This document shows positions 45,532 through 55,688 of a stretch of DNA of 64,000 nt, in pieces. Both the position numbers and the translations under genes were made by a program. Each line of letters opens with the position of its first letter. Within the stretch, counting starts at the first letter, position 1. The notes under the pieces were generated by a model. That model saw only the letters and a program-made list of their open reading frames with translations, was not told the DNA's origin and did not search any database. This DNA comes from Coptis chinensis. Taxonomy: Eukaryota > Streptophyta > Magnoliopsida > Ranunculales > Ranunculaceae. The stretch covers positions 75,673,501 through 75,737,500 of the forward strand of contig CM027384.1 of the NCBI GenBank assembly GCA_015680905.1, read 5' to 3'.

Positions 45532-46335
45532 CCGGCCACCATCATCTCTCCTCTCCATCCCATTTCAACCCAGCGGTTGGACTCCTGAAGAAAACCCCTA
45601 AAACTTTAATACATACAACAATCAAGTTTGTTAACTTCCGGAAACACTCCCTAACCGATCTCAACCACCATTAACAGCCATTACCAACCCTTCAAAGCTC
45701 CGAACAACACCCAATCCATAGCACGCCATCACCCCACTACCACCAAACCTAAATTAACCAACGCATAACACAACTAACAGCTTCAAACTAATATACCACC
45801 ACCACTACAACAGTATCACACTCGCGCCCCCATTAACAGCTTCTCGAAGCTTCGACAGTTCAAATTTCAATTTCAGAGTTTTCAACATAGTTTAACAATT
45901 AAACAGAGTTTAACAATACAACAGGACGCCAAATAAAAATAGGATAATGAGCAGTAACAATAGGCAGAAACCTTAGACAGAGAAATATGTCTGTATACAC
46001 CGATACACGGAAAACTATAGATTCGGTGAAATAGCAAAAATAACTACTCACCTTAATCAAAAGCTCCACGAATCCTTATCGTCCGAATCGTCGCGCTCCA
46101 ACACTCTAGCAAGTGAGCTTTTATCTCCGCCTCCATTTTTATTTTATTTTTATCTCAAAAACTCTATTCTCTAGAAAATAATGTATATATACCTGGGTTT
46201 GAAACCTAAGCCCAGCACACACTCGGGCCCAGAAATCAGGTCCACGTATCCCAAATCTAATCCAACAAATTTTAAATTAATTAATTAATTAATTAATTAA
46301 TTAATACGTATTTTAAATACGGGCGTTACACTTAG

Positions 46336-47908
46336 GGTTTAGGAAAACCCAAGATATTAATAAAGCTATGCTTGCCCAGTTAGTATGGAAGGCTTTCACT
46401 GATAAGACTTCCTTGTGGGCAAAAACTTTCTTAGCAGTCTATGGAAGGCATTGGTTTGACGTCAAAGAAGACCCACCCCCTCATGCATCCTAGTTCTGGA
46501 AAGGGATACATAGGGTGGCAGTAACACTCACTGATGGGTGTGTGTGGAGTATAGGGAAAGGGAATGAGGTTTCCCTGATGAATTAACCTTGGCTGAGTAT
46601 TAACAAGAAGCCTATTAACATTAGTGAGTTGATGCCTATGAGGCAAGAGCTCCAGTTTCTCAAAGTGAAGGATATAATGATGGAGGATGGGAATGGCTGG
46701 GATGTAAATAGGATTGAGCACCTATTTCCTCCAGCTGTTACCAATCTCATCAAGCAAGTGATCATCAGACCTAATTATGGTGATCAAGATAAACTTTGGT
46801 GGATAAGCACTAGAAATGGTAGTCTCACAGTTAAATTAGCTTATCAGAAGCTGATGGAAAATCAAGAGATAGCACAGTCCTCCTCTTGCAATATGAGGAC
46901 TGTTAAAGCTATCTGGAAAACACCTATCACTGCAAGCATTCAGATTTTTCTTTGGAAGTTGTATATGGGAGGGCTCCTCACTGGGGATTTGTTCAGTAGA
47001 AGAGGTATGAAGAGTGACTTCTCTTGCCCCTTATGTGGAGAGGTACAAGATGACCCATAACATATTTTCTTTCAATGTGAATGGGTTCAATCCATTTGGT
47101 TTGGATCTAACATTGGGGGAAGAATGAAAGAAGTAGCAGGAAATAATGTAAGGGAGTGGCTAGACATGTTTGTTGAATGGACCAAGGATCATGATGATGG
47201 AGTAGCAGAAAAAGGGATTTTAGTTATGATAATCATACATGAGCTTTGGGAAACAAGAAACAGAGTGAAGTTTGAAAGCAAAAGCAAGAACAGAGAGAGT
47301 CTTATCAGAAAGACCTTTGCAATATAGATCAGGGTCCTCAAGGCTTTTGAAGAAAATCAGGGAGTTGGGAATCAGCAGTCCCATAATAGAGTTTCTATAA
47401 ATTTTAATAAGTGCCTTAGTGAAAATGTATTTCCTGTAATTGAAATTGACACAGTAATAATAAGATTTGATGCTGCGTTCCTCAGGGATTCTGGAGATGC
47501 AGCAGCTGGAGCTATGGCATGGGACAATGAAGGGAGTCTAATAGGAGTAGCTTCAAGGAGGTTTACAACAAGGGATGCAGAGGAAGCAGAAATGGTGGCC
47601 ATAGAGGTAGCAGTAAAGCTGGCTCGGAGTACAGGAGCTAACTCCTTCTTGTTTGAGGGGGATAGCAAGCTAGCTATCCAAAATGTTGTAAACTCAGTGG
47701 AATCAAATCTGTGTAATTGGAAACTTGTACCTATAAAACTTATGGTAGATGAGATATGTAGGTCTTTTGGATTTTGTAAGTTCCACTGGATTGGCAGGGA
47801 GGTTAATAGGGAAGCCCATGAGTTGGCTAAATGGGCAATACAGGGTCAGGATGTACACCTGCTGCCAAAACTTTTGATAGATTGTAGTGTGGTTCCGTTG
47901 ATGTTCTA
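46336..47908 (+). pseudogene. LINE ORF2, part 3: zf-RVT and RNase H
   Basis: The C-terminal third of ORF2. When joined to 38177 the frame reads QCGLGFRKTQDINKAMLAQL, a seamless LINE sequence. It contains the zinc-binding RT-associated region (WWISTRNGSLTVKLAYQKLM ... FLWKLYMGGLLTGDLFSRRG ... CPLCGEV, 46790-47045). A plant-type RNase H (RVT_3) follows, with the acidic residues in IIRFDAAF, EEAEMVAIEVA and FEGDSKLAI, and ends at the stop 47907-47909. Stops at about 46491, 46581 and 47058, and a break near 47325, inactivate it. RNase H would degrade the RNA strand after first-strand synthesis. Confidence 0.88.
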
Positions 47909-48542
47909 ATATATGGTATGTTGTTAGCGAAAAAAAAAGTACATTTTCGAACTTTCCCAATGGAAAATGACTATAATTCCCACTACTCAAGTCATCCTAA
48001 AGGTTAGAGCAAGTCCAATGGGGGGCTATATGGGCTGCTAAAGACAAATATAGCACCCCAACTACAAAAATGTTATTCCAATGGGGCTGCTAAAAAGGTC
48101 TTAAATTTGGAAGGAGTAAAAAACCTAGCCAAAGTTAAGACCTTCGCTAGCAGTTGCCATAATAAGTTCCGAGAGAGCGACATAGTTTTACGCCGTCATT
48201 TGGTTATTTATGTCTATGCACGACGAAACTATGACGCGTTTGTCTCCGCTTTAATTAAATTGACGGATGGCGATTAATCGCGGTCGTCCGTACTTTCCAG
48301 ACACTCAACACGATTTTGACTTAACCAAATTTAACCAATTTTTCACTCAAATGCATTTACTTGTCATCAAAGCCTCAACCCTCAACTCCTCAACCACCAA
48401 CCTCATTTCTTGTATCAACTTTATAGACCACAAATTTCTCAACTTTGTCTTCACTCGCACTTTTTGCATTACTATTTTCAAATTTGCAACATTTCTTCTC
48501 ACATTCATTCTCAACTTTGCAACTTTTCTTCTCACATTCAAA

Positions 48543-49842
48543 ATGGTTTATTCTTCTCGCTATATTGAATCAAGCTCCTCATCCGAAGATGAGAACATGA
48601 TGAATAACGATGACAACATGTTCGTATATATTTTTTCGTTGTTGCAAGACATGCACAAAGCTACTCATGATCATCGAGGCTTGGTCCCCGGTTGAAAGTA
48701 CATTTATCGTGATATTGATTGAATCGATGCTCACAATAGGATTACGAGGGATTACTTCGAGCAAAACCCGAAGTATCCCCTTGATATCTTCTGTAGGAGG
48801 TTTAGGATGCATTACCATCTCTTCCTCCGAATCTTGAAAGTCGTCTTCGACTATGACAAGTACTTCAGATACAAGGTTGATGGCATTGGAAAGCCATGTT
48901 TAACGGGTATGCAAAAGGTGGTTGCTTGCATTCGTTTGCTTGCATATGATTGTGGTGCGGATGCATGGGATAAATACGTTCAAATCGCAGAATGCACCAT
49001 TTTCTAAAGCCTGAAGCATTTTTGTGATGCCGTGTTGGCGGTCTTCAAGGAAGAATATTTTAGGGCTCCAAACAAAGAAGACATTCAACGTCTACTTGCA
49101 CAAGGTGAAAATCGTGGCTTCCCGGGAATACTTTGAAGTTTGGATTGTATGCATTGGCAATGAGAAATGTGTCCTACGACATGGCAATGTACACATGTAG
49201 GACATAAGAAGAAACCTACAATCATTTTGGAAGCCATTGCCGATCAAGACTTGTGGATTTGGCACGTTTTTTTTGGTATGACGGGTTCAAACCTCAACGT
49301 GCTTCAACATTCTCACCACTTTGACAATCTTATGCGTGATGATGCTTCGTTGCAATTACACCGTGAATTGTTGTCAATACAAAATGGGTTACTATCTAGC
49401 CAATGAGATTTATCCTAAATGGGCTATACTTGTACAAATAATCCCTCACCCAACAACTCAAATAGAGGGATTCTTTGCTAAGATGCAAAAAATGTGTCGC
49501 AAATATGTAGAGTGTGCATTTGGTGTCTTACAAGCTAGATGGGGATAATCAAGAAGGCGGCGCGAATGTGGAGTAGGGATGACAATTAATCGGATAATGA
49601 AGGCGTGTATCATTTTACATAATATGATTGTCAAGGATGAGCGAGAGATTGATATCGAAGATTGGCAAATTGACATGGATTGGGAGCCACTAGTCGCATT
49701 GCATGTTGTCGAGAATCGAAATGAGGAAATTGCAATAAGACTCAACACACTTCATTACATTCAGAGTAGAGAAACTAATGTTCAACTAAAAGTTGACCTC
49801 ATCAATCACCTTGGGCAATTTCATGTGGATCAAGGAATGTAG
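48543..49842 (+). pseudogene. PIF/Harbinger transposase, broken
   Basis: Starts MVYSSRYIESSSSSEDENMM. It follows the family through DIFCRRFRM-like, MQKVVACIRLLAYDCGADAW, GFPGIL..SLDCMHWQ (first Asp, about 49140), KPTIILEAIADQDLWIWHVF, GMTGSNLNVLQHSHHF and YVECAFGVLQARW (Glu, about 49510), ending HFHVDQGM-like at 49842. In relatives the second catalytic Asp sits in the GS-N-N-D-x-N-V-L block. Here the sequence runs SNLNVL, so that Asp seems lost. Several stops (for example after CMHWQ) and frameshifts are present. The C-terminal 87 codons are an intact block. Confidence 0.82.
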
Positions 49843-49998
49843 TATGAGTATTTCTATGTTTGTAGTTTTAGTATTATCTATGTTTGTTCTATAGTAGTAT
49901 TATCTATGTTTGACTTTATGTTGTTTCAAGACAATTCAAATTAAAATTGAAATTACAATATTGAAAATGAACTAACAACAACAATGGAAATGAAAGAA

Positions 49999-50943
49999 CT
50001 AAAACAACATTAAAATTAATCGAAGTAGTAGAATTGAAGCACCACCACCACTATAAGCACCACTTGGAGTTCCAAACGTTCCACTCTCTCTCTTTTGGCG
50101 AATTATCTCCATTTTCATCGTCTTAAAGTATTCGGCAACTTCCGACTCAAGAGTAGAAATATCTTGTGCTAATATTTTGTTGTCTTCTTTCCACTTCTTG
50201 AGCTCCATCATCTTCATCCTATCGGCAGCGGTATTCGTCATTTGTGCCAATCTTGTAATTCTCTCCTCCTTTCTTCATCCTTTCTTTTTCACCCCTTGTT
50301 CCCGGTGGTCATTTTTTCTTGGTTCCACTTCCACTTGCATTTCCACCTCCACCTCCACCTCCATTTCCATCCCCAACTTGTGTAGGAAATGGATCAATTA
50401 GAACGCCATCAAGAGTTGCCGATGGCGTTATGGGTATTGAAGGCACAACTTCGTCATCTACATCGAGAATGACGTTGGTTCGTCTCCTCGATGTAGTTGT
50501 GGACTGGCTTTCCAATTTTTCATTCTATTTTGGGCTATTCTTGAGGAGGACCCAATAATGCTCAAATTAAAAGCGTGTGTTATGAGCCAACATATATGTT
50601 GTTTTTGCCTCGGCCAACCGATCTTGGATAATTGTGTCACTTCTTGCGGTCCTCTTCGAAGAGGAGATAATTCCCGCCCACCCAGTTGCAAGCTTTTTGG
50701 ATGTGTCCAAATCGAGTGGACACTGAATCCTTACTTCTCTTGTTATTTTCGCCAACTCTCTCTCGAAATTTCTCTAATATTCTCTCCCAATAGTGCGTGA
50801 CTCGTTGCCCCGCACCAACAATTAGATCTTCATTAACATATATCCATGCTTTGCAAAGAGCCTCGTTTTCTTGAATTGAAAATTTGGTGGACCTTGTAGA
50901 TTTCTTTCCTTTTTGAAGTGGTTGCATGTTCATTTGGATCCAT
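49999..50943 (-). pseudogene. PIF/Harbinger ORF1 (Myb/trihelix-like DNA-binding protein), broken
   Basis: ATG 50943 opens MDPNEHATTSKRKE. A Myb/trihelix-like region follows (FSIQENEALCKAWIYVNED ... YWERILEKFRERVG ... WVGGNYLLF, 50640-50900), then a linker, a Gly/Ser-rich segment (about 50320-50380) and a charged helical C-terminal part (MKMMELKKWKEDNKILAQDI, 50000-50250). Such ORF1 proteins guide the transposase to the element ends. It converges on the transposase gene with about 150 bp between the stops. Frame breaks occur near 50635 and 50460. Confidence 0.75.
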
Positions 50944-51065
50944 TGTTGTACTTTGAGTAGATAGAAATTTTATGAGAATTGGGAGCAAATGGTGAGAGAG
51001 TTGTGTGAAGTAGTTACTATAAATTTGCAATTTCAGAAAAACTAGCCGTTTCTAGCCGTTGGGAT

Positions 51066-52010
51066 TAAGGGTGTGCATGGGTACCCAATTACCCGAACTC
51101 AAACCCGAACCGAAATCGAAACCGTTTATAACGGTTCTAGGTCCTAAATGTTAGACCCATTTAAAGTGGGAACCGATAAAGAACTGAAACCGTTAGAACC
51201 GAATAGTAAAAAACTTATGGATACCCGAACCGAAACCAAAACCGATTAGTATGATTTTGATATATAGAATTTAGTATTATATTACACGAAATAAAGGCAA
51301 ACCTAAACATTATTATTATATATAATCTATATTTGTTAGGTGTAAAATTATACTAAATATATATAATATTTAGCATAATAGTGAATGTGTGTTATTAAAT
51401 GCATCTTTTATAATATTACATTAAATATGTGTATTATAAATATTAATAATAATGTTTACGTGTCTACGTCTACACGTATAGTTGTATACTATAAATTAAC
51501 TAATGCATGAACGTGTGCGTGCTTGATATATTACATGTATATATATTGGATAACGAATACGTGCAATGCTAACTAACAATTGTAGCACATGTGATATTTA
51601 TTATTTATATGACGCATTACGTATAGTATAATATACACATGTTCGATTTAAAATATACACATACGTATAATGTATGAGAATGTATTTAAAGTTTTTAGAT
51701 AACTTTCAAATACTATTATTGAATTTAGGACCATTACTTCTTATGAGAGGACAAAAATATCGATGACAAGTGTTATAGTCGCCGTAAACCAATTTTTTAT
51801 CGGTTATATAACTAAAAATAATAATTTTAGCAATAAAAATGTATAACCCGAGAAGGAACTGAAACTCGAACCGGAACCGACTTAATTAATGGGTATGGGT
51901 CTAGGTTTTTAAAATATAAAAAAAAAAAAAAAAAAAAAAAACCGAAAGAACCGAACCCGATAGAAACCGCTAAAAATAGACCCATAACCGAAACCGATAA
52001 AAACCCCCTA
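51066..52010. mobile_element. hAT-type non-autonomous element (MITE)
   Basis: 945 bp between 8-bp TSDs GTTGGGAT (51058-51065 and 52011-52018). The ends are TAAGGGTGTGCATGG and AAAAACCCCCTA, resembling hAT termini. Subterminal regions are rich in AACCGAAACC-type motifs in both orientations. The interior is AT-rich with a poly-A run (51919-51941) and no ORF. Confidence 0.8.
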
Positions 52011-52186
52011 GTTGGGATGTCTGGACTAGACAGATGGCAGAATTTCAGCCGTCTGTCTCTCGAATTTAACATCTACTAGAAAGTGTTGTTAGAATGGTTT
52101 TTGGAGCTTGGATTGTCAAATTTGGCTAGGCCTGCTAAAAAGCTTATATGACACCTTTTAGCAGCCCTCCATTGGACTTGCTATTA

Positions 52187-52598
52187 TTATAAGGACAAAG
52201 TTTTTGTGCGTAAAAGTGGGTAACTATACTCACTTGGTAAACCATCCCGTCACAAAACTCACTGTCAATTACAAGACGCCTGACAAAGATATGATCACGT
52301 CAACCTTTAAATTGGGCAACACCCACTCATTATCACTTTAGTCAAACCTCAAAACAAAAAAACACCTTGACATTTCGAGGAGAAGCAAAAAAACGGATTG
52401 ATCGATCACAGTTCAAACTCACTGTACAAACCGTTGATGGATCCATCAACCTTCAATTGGTAATTTCCACTCTTACTTCTTCTTCTTATTTTTATTGTTA
52501 AATTTAAAACGTTGAAATTAGGGTTTGTTGGTAATTAATTGTTATCTGTTTTACGTACTTAACAGGTTTATGTAAAACGTGGTGGTATAATTAAAAGA
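52187..52598 (+). promoter_or_regulatory. Promoter and 5' UTR of the small membrane protein gene
   Basis: Lies between the PIF element and the start codon. A likely 5'-UTR intron runs from a GTAATT donor at 52460 to a CTTAACAG acceptor ending 52565, leaving exonic leader before and after. Insertion of the PIF element and LINE leaves at most about 270 bp of original DNA upstream of this intron. Confidence 0.5.
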
Positions 52599-53917
52599 AT
52601 GTCGAGACCTATGGTACTTGTTTTTCTGCTGGTTATACTTATAGTCACATCCCAGTTTGAATGGAGACAACAACTTTCTGATGACCAGGAAACAAATCCA
52701 AGTATTACTGAGAAACAACAACACATTTCCCAAAGGGAGGAAATTGTTAAAGAAAAGGTTATTCAATCTTCATTATTATCAATAAACACATGTTTCTATT
52801 TATCTCTTTTATGTTCTATTCAACTTTTATTATCGCTTCCGCTACGGATATAGCCTATAATCTGTTAACCTTAGTTATGGGGTTAGATATGAAAACGGCA
52901 CGCTTTGGTTTTGAAGAGTTCTCCACTTCATGTACTGAAACTAAAATGGACAAGTACCAGCTACTAACTAGAAAAGAGTTCACTCAAGCTCTTAAATGCT
53001 TAAAGAAGAAAAAATATCTCAGTCCATGGTACTTGTCCTCTAAAAGCTTAATTTTAAAACCATTCATGTTTGAATTTTTGGTGGATACTTGAATCTTGAT
53101 TTAATATTTACTGTTACATGATCAATATCTCTGTGGAGCTCATTAACTTCCCTTCTTGTGCTTCTCATGTTGTTTATTATGAAAAAATAATGAAACGAAA
53201 ATAAAATAAAATTTACTTTTAGGTTCGTGTATGACTTTTTCTTCTGTTCTTGGTAATTGGTCGTTTTTCACTTTTATTTTGTTAGGCTTAAATCTTAATC
53301 GTGAAGAGCTCTTGGATAATATGATTCTTCTTTTCTATAAACATACTTCCACACTGCGTGAAGGGCTCCTTGGCTAAAAACAAAACCCTACAGGCTACAG
53401 GAATTTGGAACTCATTCTAAAGATCACAAAAAGTTTCCCCAGATCATAAAATTGTGAACTTGCACTTGGCTAGTTGGCTGTAAACAAAGAGGACGAAATT
53501 GTGTATTTTGGTTCTGGCACTTGTCTGTATTAAAGTTTTTCTTATATCTATTTCGTATCCACTTTGTTGATCAAATTTAGATTTCTCTTTTATCTTTTAA
53601 TTGTGTCATGAGGTTTGCATCACTTAAAATAGACAACTCTGTGTTTGTGTTTTGATGGTTTTATGTCATTATTGCTGATGCCAATAGCTCATTTTTTTCT
53701 AGATGGTTGGAGTTTTGTTGATATTACTAAAACAACTTGTTAATTGCAGATTATCTTATCTCAAGAGAAAAACATTCAGAGACTGAATGAGCTTGTGCGC
53801 AATCTCCGTGAACAGTTGCTAAGATGCAGAGGCAATAATGATACATCATATGGCACCACAAGTCTTTTGGCTGAAAGCAGAGCAGATCTTGAGCAACAAC
53901 AAATCCTAGAAGACTAA
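52599..53917 (+). CDS. Small single-pass membrane protein, two coding exons (108 aa)
   Basis: Exon 1 is 52599-52757 (53 codons), followed by a GT donor (AAG|GTTATT). Exon 2 is 53750-53917 (55 codons and TAA), preceded by TTAATTGCAG. Both junctions are phase 0 and the frame is intact. The N-terminus MSRPMVLVFLLVILIVTSQF is a signal anchor or signal peptide. The rest is a soluble, predicted coiled coil (REEIVKEK | IILSQEKNIQRLNELVRNL, then REQLLRCRGN) with a polar tail ending EQQQILED. I believe it belongs to a conserved uncharacterised plant family, but I cannot name it. It was the divergent neighbour of the TLDc gene before the insertions. Confidence 0.82.
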
Positions 53918-54434
53918 TCAAGCAGTCCACAAGTCTGATGTCAATGTATTTTCGTTACGCTTGAAATATTAAATTCTTCTAATATTTTCAAACACTTATA
54001 TTTCACTGCCAGGATCTCTTCCTAGTGAGTTCCATAGTAGTTCAACTTAGCAAGAACCCCGTTTCCAACTCCATCTTACTATCTTAGCAATAATATAGTG
54101 AAGTGGGAGATAGTGAACCGTAGGAATATAGTTTTCAAACTTCCCGTTTCTCTTTTGTACGCGACTAAATTCCACTTGTAGTGGGGTTGCTTTTTACAGC
54201 ATCGAGTGGCAAAGAGACGTATTGAACCACTCGGCGGCTGCAAGGGAGTGTACAGCTTGTATGGTCATCCTATGGTGACCAGGATGTGAGTATGTACTCT
54301 GTGTATAAATTCCTAGTAGCTCTTTTAGTTATTGAATGAGTTCCTGACATTAACATCGAAACAAGTCGTATTGTTGGTGGTACATTAAAATTTCTGTGTT
54401 ACTTCTGTTATTTACAATGCTTATATACATACAG
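53918..54434 (+). other. 3' UTR and downstream flank of the small gene
   Basis: AT-rich flank after the stop codon without another recognisable exon. The exact polyadenylation site cannot be fixed from sequence. Confidence 0.45.
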
Positions 54435-54637
54435 CCCGGCTCTTAAACTGACGTCTGTTTATGGACTTGTTATATAGTGTCTTGCGAAGTTTATATAATG
54501 TCTTGCACAACTTATATAGTGTCACATATAAACATAAATTAAAAAGTTAATAAATGTAAATTAAAAAAGTTTTTCAAGACACTATATAAGCTGTTCAAGA
54601 CACAAGAAGTCCGTTTTAGTCCGTTTAAGAGTCGGGA
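54435..54637. mobile_element. Foldback MITE with TATATAGTGTCTTG repeats
   Basis: Ends CCCGGCTCTTAAACTGAC and GTCCGTTTAAGAGTCGGGA are imperfect inverted repeats. The left half has three copies of a TTATATAGTGTCTTGC-like unit, and the right half has the same unit inverted (CAAGACACTATATAAG). The TSD is unclear because of the flanking TATA-rich sequence. Confidence 0.65.
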
Positions 54638-55020
54638 TATATAGTTATGATTTCTAGATGGTCATTCAGAGTTGTATCGGTTCATGGTTTGGTAATTTGC
54701 AGAGTCTAGTCAATCTATCAAAAATGGTGCATTTTGGATGACAACGCTTTGTTGTTGTTGTGCCACTGGTCCTGAGGGTTTATCCTCAAGCTAACTCAAA
54801 ATATGATAACCACACTCACCTTATTACTTACTAAACCCATTTATGCACTAAACCCACCATATTTTTCAAAAGACAATATTTTCAAAAATCAGCCCTCAAG
54901 TATTCTCAATTAACAGTTATAAAACCCCAAATGAAAACTAAGAAAGATAAATCATATGTATTATTTCTCTAATTTTAGTAAATTAAGGTAATAGTTGTTT
55001 CACTTTTCATTATCTAGAAT
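54638..55020. other. Non-coding stretch between MITEs
   Basis: I see no gene or element that I can support here. Confidence 0.4.
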
Positions 55021-55688
55021 TAGGGTGCAAGTGGATATCCAAATATTTGAATCCGATTTGAATTTGTATTCGAAAAGTCGGATATTATCTGAAAATATCG
55101 GATTCGGATAATTTTTTTTTTTATGTCCGAATTGGTTTCGGATACAGATTCAGATACTGCCATATCCGCATCTGAAAATATCCGATCCAATTTAAAAAAT
55201 TAATAGTTATTATATATAATTAATTTATTAATTTATTATTGTATAAAATATTATATAATATTAATATTAATATTTTATATAATATTATCTGAAAATATCA
55301 GCTTCGGATAATTTTTTTTATGTCTGAATTGGTTTCGGATAGTGCCATATCCGCATCTGAAAATATCCGATCCGATTTAAAAAATTAATAGTTATTATAT
55401 ATAATTAATTTATTATTGTATAAACTATTATATAAAATTATAAACTAATAATCTAAAACTATAATAATAAAATAATAATAACAAATGACAAATATATATA
55501 TTTATAATAATTTTTATAGTGGTAAAATGAATTATTCAAAACAAATAAAATTTTAATTAATATTAATTTTCATATCGGATATCGGATATCGGATAATTTT
55601 TTTAATATACGTCGGATTTGGATATAGGTATAAATTTTCGGATTCGGATATAGCAATTTGGATATAGTCATATCCGAATCTTAACCTA
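55021..55688. mobile_element. Possible hAT-like MITE rich in CGGATAT motifs
   Basis: Begins TAGGGTGCAAGTGGATATCC and ends near ATATCCGAATCTTAACCTA, an imperfect inverted match. It contains an internal duplication of roughly 150-200 bp (about 55085-55250 and 55285-55440) and many TCGGATA/TATCCGA words. No TSD could be confirmed. Confidence 0.5.

Larger units (their letters stand above)
38178..46330. mobile_element. Gypsy-LTR-like element (outer copy), TGTCACACCCC...GGGCGTTACA
   Basis: TG...CA termini and the 5-bp TSD CTTAG (38173-38177 and 46331-46335). Without its two nested insertions it is about 3.24 kb. It is collinear with the inner copy at 42097-45531, including the GTTAGTTCCTCCACTGAGGC region, the repeated 'GGCCCAA' text and the terminal ATTTTAAATACGGGCGTTAC. 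No internal coding domain or second LTR was found, so a solo LTR of a long-LTR gypsy family is the best reading. A TATATA box on the minus strand (about 46180) suggests minus orientation. Lineage unproven. Confidence 0.72.
2604..47937 (+). mobile_element. L1-type LINE, near full length, split by two nested insertions
   Basis: This is a plant non-LTR retrotransposon of the L1 clade. It has a 5' UTR with a duplicated unit, ORF1 (DUF4283 and zinc knuckle), and ORF2 (endonuclease, RT, zf-RVT and RNase H). It ends in a short A-run at 47931-47938. The TSD AGTACATTTTCGAACT is found at 2588-2603 and again at 47938-47953, overlapping the A-tail by a base or two. Removing the Athila stack (6579-36798) and the gypsy-LTR-like element (38178-46330), with one TSD each, leaves about 6.95 kb, a normal full length for plant L1. 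It is dead: ORF1 and ORF2 carry several stops and frameshifts. Confidence 0.93.
48007..52183. mobile_element. PIF/Harbinger DNA transposon
   Basis: Terminal inverted repeats (G)AGCAAGTCCAATGG at 48007-48021 and CCATTGGACTTGCT(A) at 52169-52183, with a mismatch in the last base. The TSD TTA is at 48004-48006 and 52184-52186, the target typical of PIF/Harbinger. It encodes a DDE transposase (plus) and a convergent Myb/trihelix-like protein (minus). Without the hAT MITE it is about 3.2 kb. It lies 53 bp from the LINE, in what was the promoter region of the small host gene. Confidence 0.9.
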
